Positions 35,009 through 44,082 of a stretch of DNA of 64,000 nt are shown piece by piece. The stretch is from NCBI GenBank assembly GCA_000437395.1, contig FR898163.1, positions 1-64,000 of the forward strand, in the 5' to 3' direction. Source of the stretch: Clostridium sp. CAG:288. Its GTDB lineage: Bacteria > Bacillota_I > Bacilli_A > RFN20 > CAG-288. The stretch's first letter is position 1, and the number at the start of each line of letters is the position of its first letter. The notes below the pieces were generated by a model. That model saw only the letters and a list, made by a program, of their open reading frames with translations, ran no database searches and was not told the origin of the DNA. A program made the translations under genes and the position numbers.

Positions 35009-36375
35009 TACTTCTTTTCTCCTTCTTTTTTAAATCTTATTGATACTTTTGTTCCTTTTCCAACCTCACTTTCAATTTCTGTTTTGACTTCTTTCTTTAA
35101 AATTTTAAATCTTTCAAAGGCGTTTTTAATTCCGCAAGATGTCGATTTTATTTTGCTAGTGTCAAAGCCCACTCCATTATCTATAATTTCTAAAAATATA
35201 TATCCGTTTTTATAGTATGATGAAATTTCTATATATCCGTCTTTTTTAAAAGTGGTTTTGGCATACTTTATGGCGTTTTCGACAAATACTTGAATAGCTA
35301 AGACTGGAACAGTAAATTCGTAATAATCTATGTTATAAACAATATTTAAATCTTCACTACGTTTTATTTGTTCTAAATTTATGTAGTTTTCAATATTAGT
35401 TAATTCCTGCTCAAAAGGTATTAAATCGTTATTAATTGATTCAATATTTAATCTTAAATATTTGGCAAAAAGATTAAGAGTTTCATCTCCACTTTTTAAA
35501 TCTTTATGATACATATCTTTTATAGTAGTAAGTGAATTGAAAACAAAATGGGGATTAATTTGTTGACGAAGAAGTAATGTTCTCATCTTTTCTTCTTTTT
35601 CTTTATATTCTTGAGCTTTTAAAGCGTTTTTATCAGTTCTTAAAATGAAGGCGATATAAATTGATAACCAAAGAAGTATAACTACAATCATAAAAACAGT
35701 AGGTAAGAAAAAGAACTTTATTTTATATAAATCCTGACTCAGAATTGCAAAAGTTTCTAAACTGGTTATAACAAATAGTATTCCTGTAGTTAGGCAAAAA
35801 GTTGCATCAATTTTATTTTTAGAGAAAACGTTTAATACAATTTTTAGCAATAAAAGTAATTCAATAGGAACGTAAAATAAATATGATAAATAGCTATATT
35901 TAGTTGTTAAATGCATGGCTATATATGATGCGGTAGACAATAAAGAAAAAGATAAGATAGTCATAACTTCTTTGTTGTTTAATTTACAATATTGATAATT
36001 ATAAAAGTAAAATAAAGAAAGAATTGTTAGGTGAAAAAAGGCAAAATTAAATATTTCTAATAATGTATGATTTAAAGAAATATCATAATTTAATTCTAAA
36101 ATTCCTTGAATATCCTTTGTAGTTGAATAATAAAGCAAAAAACAAAGCGATGTGAAGAAAGTGTGAATAGTTGAATCTGATATTTTGGCATAAGATAAAA
36201 TTTCAACGATATTTATAACAGCTAAAAAGGCAAGTATAATTGCTACATAAGCTGTTAAATTACTTTTATATGCAAAAATTGGCTCGTGTTTATTTAATAT
36301 AAATGACACAGTTACACCAACTGCAGTAATAACAATTTCTAATATTAATATGGTTAAATAAATTCTTTTCGACAT
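35008..36375 (-). CDS. LytS-like membrane sensor histidine kinase
   Basis: A 455-residue kinase from ATG 36375, which has an AAGGTAA site in front; the open frame extends 63 codons further upstream into the GAPDH promoter region and is probably not translated. About eight membrane helices fill residues 1-265. The His_kinase domain starts RQQINPHFVFNSLTTIKDM (catalytic His in NPHF), and the ATPase domain has ENAIKYA (N box) and IIDNGVGFD (G1). It phosphorylates the regulator encoded directly after it. The signal is unknown; neighbours suggest the envelope. Confidence 0.85.
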   Translation of the reverse strand: MSKRIYLTILILEIVITAVGVTVSFILNKHEPIFAYKSNLTAYVAIILAFLAVINIVEILSYAKISDSTIHTFFTSLCFLLYYSTTKDIQGILELNYDISLNHTLLEIFNFAFFHLTILSLFYFYNYQYCKLNNKEVMTILSFSLLSTASYIAMHLTTKYSYLSYLFYVPIELLLLLKIVLNVFSKNKIDATFCLTTGILFVITSLETFAILSQDLYKIKFFFLPTVFMIVVILLWLSIYIAFILRTDKNALKAQEYKEKEEKMRTLLLRQQINPHFVFNSLTTIKDMYHKDLKSGDETLNLFAKYLRLNIESINNDLIPFEQELTNIENYINLEQIKRSEDLNIVYNIDYYEFTVPVLAIQVFVENAIKYAKTTFKKDGYIEISSYYKNGYIFLEIIDNGVGFDTSKIKSTSCGIKNAFERFKILKKEVKTEIESEVGKGTKVSIRFKKEGEKK

Positions 36376-36557
36376 TTGTTTATTACCTTGACCTTTTGAA
36401 TATAGCATATATTTGATTTTCATAGTCAATATTTTTTTATTTGATTTATTTTGAACGTTTATTTTTGCACTTAAAAGTATTGTTTCAATCACTAATGAGC
36501 AAAAAAGCATGCTTAATACGCAAAAACAAACAAAAACTTTAATAAATTTAAAAATAA

Positions 36558-36588
36558 TTGACAAATCTTTGTTTATTTATAGTAGAAT
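36558..36588 (+). promoter_or_regulatory. Promoter of gap
   Basis: A perfect -35 TTGACA at 36558-36563 precedes TAGAAT at 36583-36588, with a slightly long 19-bp spacer; TATAGT just upstream is an alternative -10. AGGAGG then precedes the gap ATG. Confidence 0.6.
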
Positions 36589-36629
36589 ATAGTTGTTAGA
36601 TTTACTAACAGGAGGAAATATAGATATTT

Positions 36630-37661
36630 ATGTCAGTAAAAGTAGCTATTAATGGTTTTGGCCGTATTGGTCGTTTAGCTTTCAGACAAATGTTTAACGC
36701 TGAAGGCTATGAAATCGTTGCAATTAACGATTTAACAAGCCCAAAGATGCTTGCTCACTTATTGAAGTATGACTCAGCTCAAGGCAGATATGCTTTAGCC
36801 GACAAAGTCACATGCTCTGAAGATGGAGCAGAAGAAGGTTGGATTGCTGTTGACGGACACAAGATTAGAATCTATGCCGAAAAAGATGCAAACAACTGCC
36901 CATGGAAAGAATTAGATGTTGATGTCGTCTTAGAATGTACAGGTTTCTACTGCTCTAAGGAAAAATCAATGGCACACATCAATGCTGGTGCAAAGAAGGT
37001 TGTTATCTCCGCTCCAGCTGGAAAAGATTTAAAGACAATCGTTTATGGTGTCAACCACGAAACATTAACAGCTGATGATCAAATCATCTCTGCTGCTTCA
37101 TGTACAACTAACTGCTTAGCTCCAATGGCTAAGGCTTTAAATGATTATGCTCCAATCCAATCTGGTATCATGTTAACAGTTCACGCTTACACAGGTGACC
37201 AAATGGTTCTTGATGGCCCACACAGAAAAGGCGATTTAAGAAGAGCAAGAGCTGCTGCAGTTAACATTGTTCCTAACTCAACAGGTGCTGCTAAGGCAAT
37301 CGGTTTAGTTATCCCAGAATTAAACGGCAAATTAATCGGTTCTGCACAACGTGTTCCAGTTCCAACAGGTTCAACAACATTATTATTTGCAGTTGTTAAA
37401 GGACATGACATCACAGTTGATTCAGTCAACGCTAAGATGAAGTCAGTCGCTAATGCTTCCTATGGTTATACAGAAGAATTATTAGTTTCATCTGATATTG
37501 TCGGTATGACATATGGTTCATTATTTGATGCAACTCAAACAATGGTTACTAAAGTTGATGACGATACATATGAAGTTCAAGTTGTTTCATGGTACGACAA
37601 TGAAAACTCCTACACTTCACAAATGGTTCGTACAATCAAGTACTTCGCTGAAAAGTGCTAA
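36630..37661 (+). CDS. gap: Glyceraldehyde-3-phosphate dehydrogenase, type I
   Basis: A 343-residue glycolytic enzyme. The NAD-binding motif INGFGRIGRL is at residues 7-16, the catalytic Cys158 is in SAASCTTNCLAP, and the C-terminal WYDNENSYTSQMVRT motif is intact. It oxidises glyceraldehyde 3-phosphate to 1,3-bisphosphoglycerate. Codons are biased to ATC, GTC, GAC and AAG unlike neighbours, as expected for very high expression. Strong promoter, AGGAGG and terminator make it monocistronic. Confidence 0.97.
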   Translation: MSVKVAINGFGRIGRLAFRQMFNAEGYEIVAINDLTSPKMLAHLLKYDSAQGRYALADKVTCSEDGAEEGWIAVDGHKIRIYAEKDANNCPWKELDVDVVLECTGFYCSKEKSMAHINAGAKKVVISAPAGKDLKTIVYGVNHETLTADDQIISAASCTTNCLAPMAKALNDYAPIQSGIMLTVHAYTGDQMVLDGPHRKGDLRRARAAAVNIVPNSTGAAKAIGLVIPELNGKLIGSAQRVPVPTGSTTLLFAVVKGHDITVDSVNAKMKSVANASYGYTEELLVSSDIVGMTYGSLFDATQTMVTKVDDDTYEVQVVSWYDNENSYTSQMVRTIKYFAEKC

Positions 37662-37680
37662 TTAATTAAACCAAAAAATA

Positions 37681-37706
37681 TGGCGTGATAATTCACGCCA
37701 TTTTTA
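37681..37706. terminator. Bidirectional terminator between gap and lacI-type gene
   Basis: TGGCGTGA (37681-37688) pairs with TCACGCCA (37693-37700), followed by a T-run on the plus strand and preceded by A-rich DNA for the opposite direction. Confidence 0.88.
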
Positions 37707-37716
37707 TTTGCAAATA

Positions 37717-38517
37717 TTAATTTATTTTATAAACATGTGTATCAACATCGACATGTTCGATAGCTAATTTTAAGCATGCAATTAATTTATTTATCTTTTT
37801 TGCCGCGTTAATAGAGTATTTAATTAAGTTATTGTTACTGGCTTTTAAGTAATCGTACATTGCCTCGCCATAAACGATAACTTTTTTATTTTTAAGTTGA
37901 TCTTGAATCATTTCTAATTGAACAAAAGAAGAAATGAAATATGTATTTTTATTGTTTGCTAATATTTCGCTTTTGATTGTTGATGAGTTTATATCGTAGT
38001 GTAGTAAAACATAGTCGCTTAAATAATATTTTTCTCCAATGTTATTTATGTTAGAGCTTATTTCGAAAATCCATGGTTCATGAACGTGTGTATCGAGACC
38101 AATAACAGGTATAAAATTGTTGCTACACACAACTATAAAATCATCTTCAGAAAAGTCTATACAAATAATTGCATCGACAAATTGAACTTCTTTTGATATA
38201 GCTCCAGCAAGCATAATACTGTGATAGCCATTTAATGCTAGTGCTTCAACGACTTGACTGACAAAATTAATCTTATCTGATGTTGCGAGTGGAAAGGTGC
38301 TTTTTCCAATATATAAGCCAATACAATTCGTTTTTCCAGTAGCTAACGCATTAGCTATTGTATTTTTTTGATAGCCTAAAATTGAAGAAACTTGAATAAT
38401 TTTCTTTCTAGTTTCTTCATTTATTTTTTGCCTTGGATTGTTATTTAATACATATGAAATGGTTGCTGTTGAACAACCTACTTCTTTAGCTATATCGGCT
38501 AATCTTACTTTTGCCAT
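37717..38517 (-). CDS. LacI family transcriptional regulator (short)
   Basis: A 266-residue regulator. The LacI helix-turn-helix and hinge are clear: RLADIAKEVGCSTATISYVLNNNPRQKINEETRKKI, then LGYQKNTIANALATGKT. The effector-binding part is only about 205 residues instead of about 275. It lacks the usual later blocks (for example the DDxxxA region), so it may sense sugar differently or be shortened. It is divergent from the starch/maltodextrin locus, whose promoter carries a LacI-type operator. Confidence 0.88.
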   Translation of the reverse strand: MAKVRLADIAKEVGCSTATISYVLNNNPRQKINEETRKKIIQVSSILGYQKNTIANALATGKTNCIGLYIGKSTFPLATSDKINFVSQVVEALALNGYHSIMLAGAISKEVQFVDAIICIDFSEDDFIVVCSNNFIPVIGLDTHVHEPWIFEISSNINNIGEKYYLSDYVLLHYDINSSTIKSEILANNKNTYFISSFVQLEMIQDQLKNKKVIVYGEAMYDYLKASNNNLIKYSINAAKKINKLIACLKLAIEHVDVDTHVYKIN

Positions 38518-38654
38518 TATTAATCACCTGTATTATTATAATAAAAAAACATATTTTAATCAAATATAAATTATTTAAAAATTTAAGTAAGATTAAGTAA
38601 TATTTTAAAGTTAATAACGCATAAAAAATAATTTGTAAGCGATAACAATTTGTG

Positions 38655-38706
38655 CTGACAACTATATTTAGTTGCTTTATAATGAAAATAGCTTAAGCGA
38701 TTAAGC
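38655..38706 (+). promoter_or_regulatory. Promoter and LacI-type operator of the maltodextrin locus
   Basis: CTGACA (38655-38660), a 17-bp spacer and TATAAT (38678-38683) form a strong promoter. GCTTAAGCGATTAAGC (38691-38706) has perfect 6-bp arms and the central CG typical of LacI/GalR operators. It covers the expected transcription start and ends next to the AGGAGG of the first gene, so a bound repressor would block initiation. Confidence 0.75.
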
Positions 38707-38716
38707 AGGAGGAAAT

Positions 38717-40873
38717 ATGAAAGGAATACGTAAATTTTTCGTTGGTGCAGTTGTTCTAGCATGCACCATGGGAGTAACATCGTGTACTCACAATGAGACT
38801 AAATCATATGAAGTTAAATTCTATGATGACACTACTGTTCTAAAGACTGAAAAAGTTAAAGATGGTGAAACAGCTACTAACTGGACACCAACAAAGGAAG
38901 GATTTGAATTTGTTGATTGGTATGCAACACCAAATTTCAAATTTGCTTACAAGTTTGAACCAGTTCACCAAAACACATCAGTCTATGCTTTGTTCCAATC
39001 TACCCAAGTTGTAGAAGATACACGTAGTTGGGCGATTGTTGGATCTGGTACAAGTAAGGTTCTTTCTACATCTGGATTTGGAAATACCATTAATGCTGAA
39101 CACTTACTTACTAAAGCAGATAAGAAAAATGAATTTTCTATTACTTTAGACTTAGAAGTTGGTGATGAATTCCAATTTGCAATTAATTCAAGTTGGGCAA
39201 ACCAAAGAGGTGGCGGTTATTTAGAAACCACATCAAAAGATGGCACTGAATACTTTGAAGTTAAAGGATCACACTTATCTACTAATACTAAAAAGTGTAA
39301 TATTGGTGTTTTAGTTTCAGGTAACTATACATTAACTTTGTCTACTAACCCAGGCGATGACTATTATGATACTAAAGATGCTTATTACACAGAAGAAAAC
39401 AAAGAAAGTTTCAATTACAACGACTTTGATAAGATCACATGGGTAAGAAATGGTGATGTTAAAGAAGTTGTTGATACTGTTTATGATTTATATGTTAAAG
39501 GTAATTTAGTTACTGGCTGGCAACATAATACTGATCCAGAATACAAAATGGATTACGATCCAAAGACAAAGACATATACTTATACTCATCAATTCTACGA
39601 TTATGATGAATTTATGTTCTATTCTTTAAATGGTGATTCGATTTTGGATGGCCTTGGACCAGTATCAATAAAATTCGGCCAAGTCGACATCGAAAATTCC
39701 ACAGATAAAATTACTGGTGATAAAGCCAAAGATAGTAACTTCCAAACAATGGCTAATGGTACATATACATTTACTTATAGTTTAGAAACAAGAGTTTGTG
39801 TCGTTACTTATGATCCTACATTTACATTAGAATATACACCTAACACACAATGGTACATTGTTGGTGGCGGTTCTTCAGAATTACTCTCTATTTCTAACTG
39901 GGGTAGAAAAAACTTAGATGAACGCTTCTTATTAAAACCAGTTGAAGGTGAAACATTAAAGTACTATATCACATTAGATTTACAAGTTAACGATGAATTC
40001 CAAATTGTTAAAGATGGCCAATGGGGATTAGCTCACAGTTTCTCATTTGTTCAAAACCCAGTAGTTGATGGAACAACATACTTCACAGATTCTGGTAATA
40101 TCCAATGTAAAGTCTCTGGTAACTATACTTTAACATTGAATGTTAGCGATACTTCAAAACGCTTTGATACAATTACTTGGGTTAGAAACGGTGATGTTTT
40201 ATCACAACCAGTAAAAACTATTGACGTTTACTATAAACTTTCTTCAAATAACGATTGGGAACCAGTTTTAATCGACTCAATTTTATCTAATGCTGAAGTT
40301 AAAGTTACATTAAAATTAGAAAAAGGCGATAAGCTTTGCTTTGTCTATACAGATAATGGCCAAGCAATTACTCCAGCTTATCCAGGAAACTTAATCCGTT
40401 ATACAGCTATTGGTGAAGCTAAAGACGATAACGCAAATGCTAACTTCTCAACAAACGCCGATTATAACTTTGTTTGTGACGTTGCTGGTAAATACGAATT
40501 TACTATCGATTATTCTACAGGTACACCAGTTGTCAATACAACATTAATTCCTGAAGCTACTAGTTATGAAGTTATCATTAAAGGTAGTATGACTGGTTGG
40601 GCTAATTCAGACAGAATCGCTTCTGAAGGCGATGTCGTAACATTTAATTATACATTTGCTGAAGGTGATGAATTTGGCTTTGCTTGGTTTGATGCTACAA
40701 CTACAACTTCATATGGAAACTGGATTGGCACAAGTTGCTTAGGAACTGAAGGTGATGCAAATAGCATTTTCTCAGGCGAAAACAACTTTAAATGTACACA
40801 AGCCGGTACTTATACAATTAAAATTACAAAGACAAGTGATGGTACAGTCTCTGTTAATTTCTACAATATTTAA
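38717..40873 (+). CDS. Surface lipoprotein with repeated beta domains, likely starch-binding
   Basis: A 718-residue lipoprotein. The lipobox GVTSC is at about residues 19-23, an InlB/Listeria-Bacteroides-type repeat (VKFYDDTTVLKTEKVKDGETATNWTPTKEGFEFVDWY) at 30-85. Then come several beta-sandwich repeats. Two share WxIVGxGxSxxLSxSxxG, LDLxVxDEFQ, SGNYTLTL and DxITWVRNGDV (about 105-255 and 375-505). Others carry GWxHN, KGSMTGWANSDRI and GTYTIKITKTSDGTVSVNFY, the pattern of starch-binding modules. First gene behind the LacI operator and just before a GH13 enzyme, so alpha-glucan capture at the surface is the likely role. Confidence 0.72.
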   Translation: MKGIRKFFVGAVVLACTMGVTSCTHNETKSYEVKFYDDTTVLKTEKVKDGETATNWTPTKEGFEFVDWYATPNFKFAYKFEPVHQNTSVYALFQSTQVVEDTRSWAIVGSGTSKVLSTSGFGNTINAEHLLTKADKKNEFSITLDLEVGDEFQFAINSSWANQRGGGYLETTSKDGTEYFEVKGSHLSTNTKKCNIGVLVSGNYTLTLSTNPGDDYYDTKDAYYTEENKESFNYNDFDKITWVRNGDVKEVVDTVYDLYVKGNLVTGWQHNTDPEYKMDYDPKTKTYTYTHQFYDYDEFMFYSLNGDSILDGLGPVSIKFGQVDIENSTDKITGDKAKDSNFQTMANGTYTFTYSLETRVCVVTYDPTFTLEYTPNTQWYIVGGGSSELLSISNWGRKNLDERFLLKPVEGETLKYYITLDLQVNDEFQIVKDGQWGLAHSFSFVQNPVVDGTTYFTDSGNIQCKVSGNYTLTLNVSDTSKRFDTITWVRNGDVLSQPVKTIDVYYKLSSNNDWEPVLIDSILSNAEVKVTLKLEKGDKLCFVYTDNGQAITPAYPGNLIRYTAIGEAKDDNANANFSTNADYNFVCDVAGKYEFTIDYSTGTPVVNTTLIPEATSYEVIIKGSMTGWANSDRIASEGDVVTFNYTFAEGDEFGFAWFDATTTTSYGNWIGTSCLGTEGDANSIFSGENNFKCTQAGTYTIKITKTSDGTVSVNFYNI

Positions 40874-40885
40874 TTAAGTAATTAT

Positions 40886-40927
40886 CGATTAAAGAGCCAT
40901 TATATTATGGCTCTTTAATTCGATTTT
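40886..40927 (+). terminator. Intercistronic hairpin between lipoprotein and GH13 genes
   Basis: CGATTAAAGAGCCAT and ATGGCTCTTTAATTCG pair along 15 bp around a TATATT loop, followed by only four T. It could be a partial terminator or a processing/stability element giving more of the first gene product than the rest. Confidence 0.65.
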
Positions 40928-40942
40928 AAGGAGGATTATTAG

Positions 40943-42640
40943 ATGAATCAATATGCAGTTTTTCATTCTATTGAATCAGCATATTCTTTCTCTTTAAATA
41001 AGAATCAAGTTATTTTACGTATTAGAGTAGATAAGAAAGATAATATTTCACATTGCTATTTACTTTATAATGTTAAGCATAAGTTTTTCTTAAAGAGAAA
41101 AGAAAAAGAATTGATAAGAAAATACGAAGATGATTTATATGCTTATTACGAAATTAAACTATTTTTAAAAGAATATAGTTTAGCTTACATATTTCACTTT
41201 GTTTCTGAAGGCAAAGATTATTATTATTCATCAGATGGATTATGTGAAAATTATCAATTTGAAACATCTTATTACAACTTTTTCCAAAACGCTTTTATAA
41301 ACGATATTGATATTCAAAACGAAGTATCGTGGACTAAAGATGCTGTTATATATGAAATCTTTGTCGATCGTTTTTATAGAAGTAAATATGATCAAAACGA
41401 TGAATATATTAATTTAAAATGGGGAGAAATTCCTAATCCAAAATCTTTTGCCGGTGGTACTTTAAACGGTATAAGAGAAAAATTAGGGTATTTAAAAAGA
41501 TTAGGAGTAAATACAATATATTTAACTCCTATATTTAACTCTATATCTAATCATAAATATGACACTAAGGATTATTATGAAGTTGATGACCAATTTGGTT
41601 CTACAGTAGCTTTTAGAAAACTCGTCGATGAAATTCACAAGTTGAATATGAGAGTAATTCTGGATGGCGTATTTAATCATATATCTTCTGAAAGTGAAAT
41701 ATTTAAAGATGTTATCAAAAATGGTAGAAATTCTAAATATTATAATTGGTTTATTATTTATGATGATGATTTGAATAAAGAAAAATACGAGAAGTTTGCT
41801 TCTTGTGGATATATGCCTAAACTAAATACTTCTAATATAGAGGTACAAGACTTTATTTGTAACATTGGAAAGTATTATGTTAAAGAATATCATATTGATG
41901 GATGGAGACTTGATGTCTCTGATGAAGTAAGTCATCAATTGTGGAAAAGATTTAGAAAAGAAATTAAAGAAATTAATAACGATGTATTGTTTACAGGTGA
42001 AAACTGGCAAGATGCTACTCCATACTTACATGGTGATGAATTCGATGGAATAATGAACTATTCCTTTACAAGATATGTAAACGACTACTTAGCTTTTAAC
42101 AAATTAGATTCGGTTCAATTTAAAAATAAATTAGAAAACTTACGATTAAGATATAAAACACAAGTTACAAATATGAATTGGAATTTATTAGATTCACACG
42201 ATACATATAGATTCTTTACACAGGTAGATAAAAATAAAAATAGAGCGCTTATCGGTGCGGCTATTCAAATGTTCTATCAAGGTATTCCTTGTGTATATTA
42301 TGGCGATGAACTTCCACTTGAGGGTGGATATGATCCTGATTGTCGTCGTTGTATGGATTTCACTTTGGCAAATAGAAACAATCCATTCTATAATATTTAT
42401 AGGAAATTAATTAATTTAAGAAGTAAAAATAAAACTATTAAATATGGTGAACTTAGATTGTATGTCGAAGATGATTTACTTGTATTTGAAAGAACATATA
42501 GAAAAAGAAAATTAAAGTTAATCATTAATATGACTAACGAGGATAAATCAATAAATATAAATTCGAATTTGATATCGAATGAATTTGAATCTGGAATATT
42601 AAAAAACGAAGGATTCGTTATAAGTTTTGAGAAAGAATAG
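40943..42640 (+). CDS. GH13 alpha-amylase family enzyme (neopullulanase/cyclomaltodextrinase-like)
   Basis: A 565-residue intracellular enzyme with no signal peptide. An N-terminal beta domain (1-115) of the kind seen in cyclomaltodextrinases precedes the barrel. GH13 regions are DGVFNH, DGWRLDVSDE (nucleophile Asp near 323), FTGENW (acid/base Glu near 352) and LLDSHDT (third Asp near 418). A C-terminal beta domain ends the protein. It would hydrolyse imported maltodextrins or cyclodextrins. AAGGAGG precedes the ATG. Encoded between the surface lipoprotein and the binding protein. Confidence 0.92.
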   Translation: MNQYAVFHSIESAYSFSLNKNQVILRIRVDKKDNISHCYLLYNVKHKFFLKRKEKELIRKYEDDLYAYYEIKLFLKEYSLAYIFHFVSEGKDYYYSSDGLCENYQFETSYYNFFQNAFINDIDIQNEVSWTKDAVIYEIFVDRFYRSKYDQNDEYINLKWGEIPNPKSFAGGTLNGIREKLGYLKRLGVNTIYLTPIFNSISNHKYDTKDYYEVDDQFGSTVAFRKLVDEIHKLNMRVILDGVFNHISSESEIFKDVIKNGRNSKYYNWFIIYDDDLNKEKYEKFASCGYMPKLNTSNIEVQDFICNIGKYYVKEYHIDGWRLDVSDEVSHQLWKRFRKEIKEINNDVLFTGENWQDATPYLHGDEFDGIMNYSFTRYVNDYLAFNKLDSVQFKNKLENLRLRYKTQVTNMNWNLLDSHDTYRFFTQVDKNKNRALIGAAIQMFYQGIPCVYYGDELPLEGGYDPDCRRCMDFTLANRNNPFYNIYRKLINLRSKNKTIKYGELRLYVEDDLLVFERTYRKRKLKLIINMTNEDKSININSNLISNEFESGILKNEGFVISFEKE

Positions 42641-42654
42641 GAGAAATTGATTGT

Positions 42655-44082
42655 ATGAAAAAATTAATTCTTGCTTTATCATTAGGCTTACTTTTACCGC
42701 TAAGTGCTTGTGGATCAAATTCTGGCAACGGTGGTCAAGACACAGTTTTTTCAAAGTTTGATGGAAAACTTGAAAACGGAGCGGTTTTAAGAATTTTAGA
42801 AAACGATACCGCTGTAAAACAAGGCTATCTTAAAGAGCTTATTGCTGGCTTTAATGAAAAATATAAAGAATATAACATTACTGCTGTCGATGCCAATATG
42901 GATGAGTATTCTGACTTGGAAAATGACGGACCATATGGATATGGACCAGATGTTTTATACCAAGCAAACGACTCTTTAATGAAATATGTTTATGGAAAAC
43001 ACATCATGCCTATTCCAGTTGACAGATTAGAGTGCTACTCTAAAGTCGATCAAAACGCTTGGAACGCTTATAAATCAACAGTAAGTGGTACTGAATATAC
43101 TTTCGGTGTACCAATTAATATTCAAGCTTCTTTAATGTATTATAGAGAAGATTTATTACCTGAGAATAACGATGAAAACAATAACGGAATTCCAGATATG
43201 TTAGAAAACTGGAGTAATTTATATAAATACTCTAAAGAAATACACGAAAACAATAACAGTAAATATGGATATATGAAATCTTTAGACGATTTCTATTTTG
43301 CTTCAGGATATTTGTTCTCTTATGGTGGATATATATTTGGAAATAACGGCAAAGATTCAAACGATATTGGATTAGATAAATCTGAAGCCTATAAGGGAGT
43401 TAAAGTTTTAAGACAACTCGCTTCTATTATGAATGAGTCTTGTATTGATAATTCTGTTACTTTAAATCAATATTCAAAGTTGGCTCAAGGTGAATATTTT
43501 GCTACTATGACTACTCCTGATGTTAAGTCGCTATTTTTAGACGAAATGTCACTAGAGTATCAAAAATCTGGATTATCTAAATCTGAAGCCGATAAAAAAG
43601 CTAATGATAATTTAAAACAAATTGCTGTTCCAAAATTACCAGCTAGTGGCGATTTAAATGATACTACTGGCGAAATGATTGATATGAAAACTATGGGTGG
43701 TATAAACGGATATGCTATTTCATCTTATACTAAATATCCAAATGCTGCTTTAGCTTTCTTAGACTATGCTTCTTCTTATGAAATGGTTAAAAGAAGACAT
43801 GAAATTTTAGGAATAGCAACATGCCGTGAAGATTTGGCTAATGAAGGAGATTCGTTATCAAAAACATTATTTACACAATTAAAAGATAGAAAAATTGAGA
43901 TTATGCCATCTATTCGTGAAACATCTCAAATTTGGACTCCAGCTGGAACGCTATGCAAGGATATTGCTAATGATCCATATCGTTCGATAAGTGAACAAAA
44001 GTATTTAACAGATGATTCTATAAAGAATAAGTTATCAGAGGTTTGTAAACAAATTTATGAAGAAATTCACGCTCTTCAATAA
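42655..44082 (+). CDS. Maltodextrin-type solute-binding lipoprotein
   Basis: A 475-residue family 1 binding protein. The lipobox LSACG is at about residues 16-20. YGPDVLYQANDSLMKYVYGK, YTFGVPINIQASLMYYREDLLPE and GYAISSYTKYPNAALAFLDYASSYEMVKRR follow the MalE pattern. A Ca-binding-like DENNNGIPDMLENW insert sits near 178. It hands oligosaccharides to the following two permeases. It overlaps the next gene by 26 bases. Confidence 0.92.
   Translation: MKKLILALSLGLLLPLSACGSNSGNGGQDTVFSKFDGKLENGAVLRILENDTAVKQGYLKELIAGFNEKYKEYNITAVDANMDEYSDLENDGPYGYGPDVLYQANDSLMKYVYGKHIMPIPVDRLECYSKVDQNAWNAYKSTVSGTEYTFGVPINIQASLMYYREDLLPENNDENNNGIPDMLENWSNLYKYSKEIHENNNSKYGYMKSLDDFYFASGYLFSYGGYIFGNNGKDSNDIGLDKSEAYKGVKVLRQLASIMNESCIDNSVTLNQYSKLAQGEYFATMTTPDVKSLFLDEMSLEYQKSGLSKSEADKKANDNLKQIAVPKLPASGDLNDTTGEMIDMKTMGGINGYAISSYTKYPNAALAFLDYASSYEMVKRRHEILGIATCREDLANEGDSLSKTLFTQLKDRKIEIMPSIRETSQIWTPAGTLCKDIANDPYRSISEQKYLTDDSIKNKLSEVCKQIYEEIHALQ

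Noticed and set aside
35008..36564. Longer form of the sensor kinase starting at 36564
   Set aside because: The additional 63 residues overlap the gap promoter region, have no ribosome site and would add an isolated extra helix; ATG 36375 is preferred.
38634..38654. Classical lac-operator-like GCGATAACAATTTG
   Set aside because: Only one half resembles lacO and it lacks symmetry; the symmetric site at 38691-38706 is the better operator.
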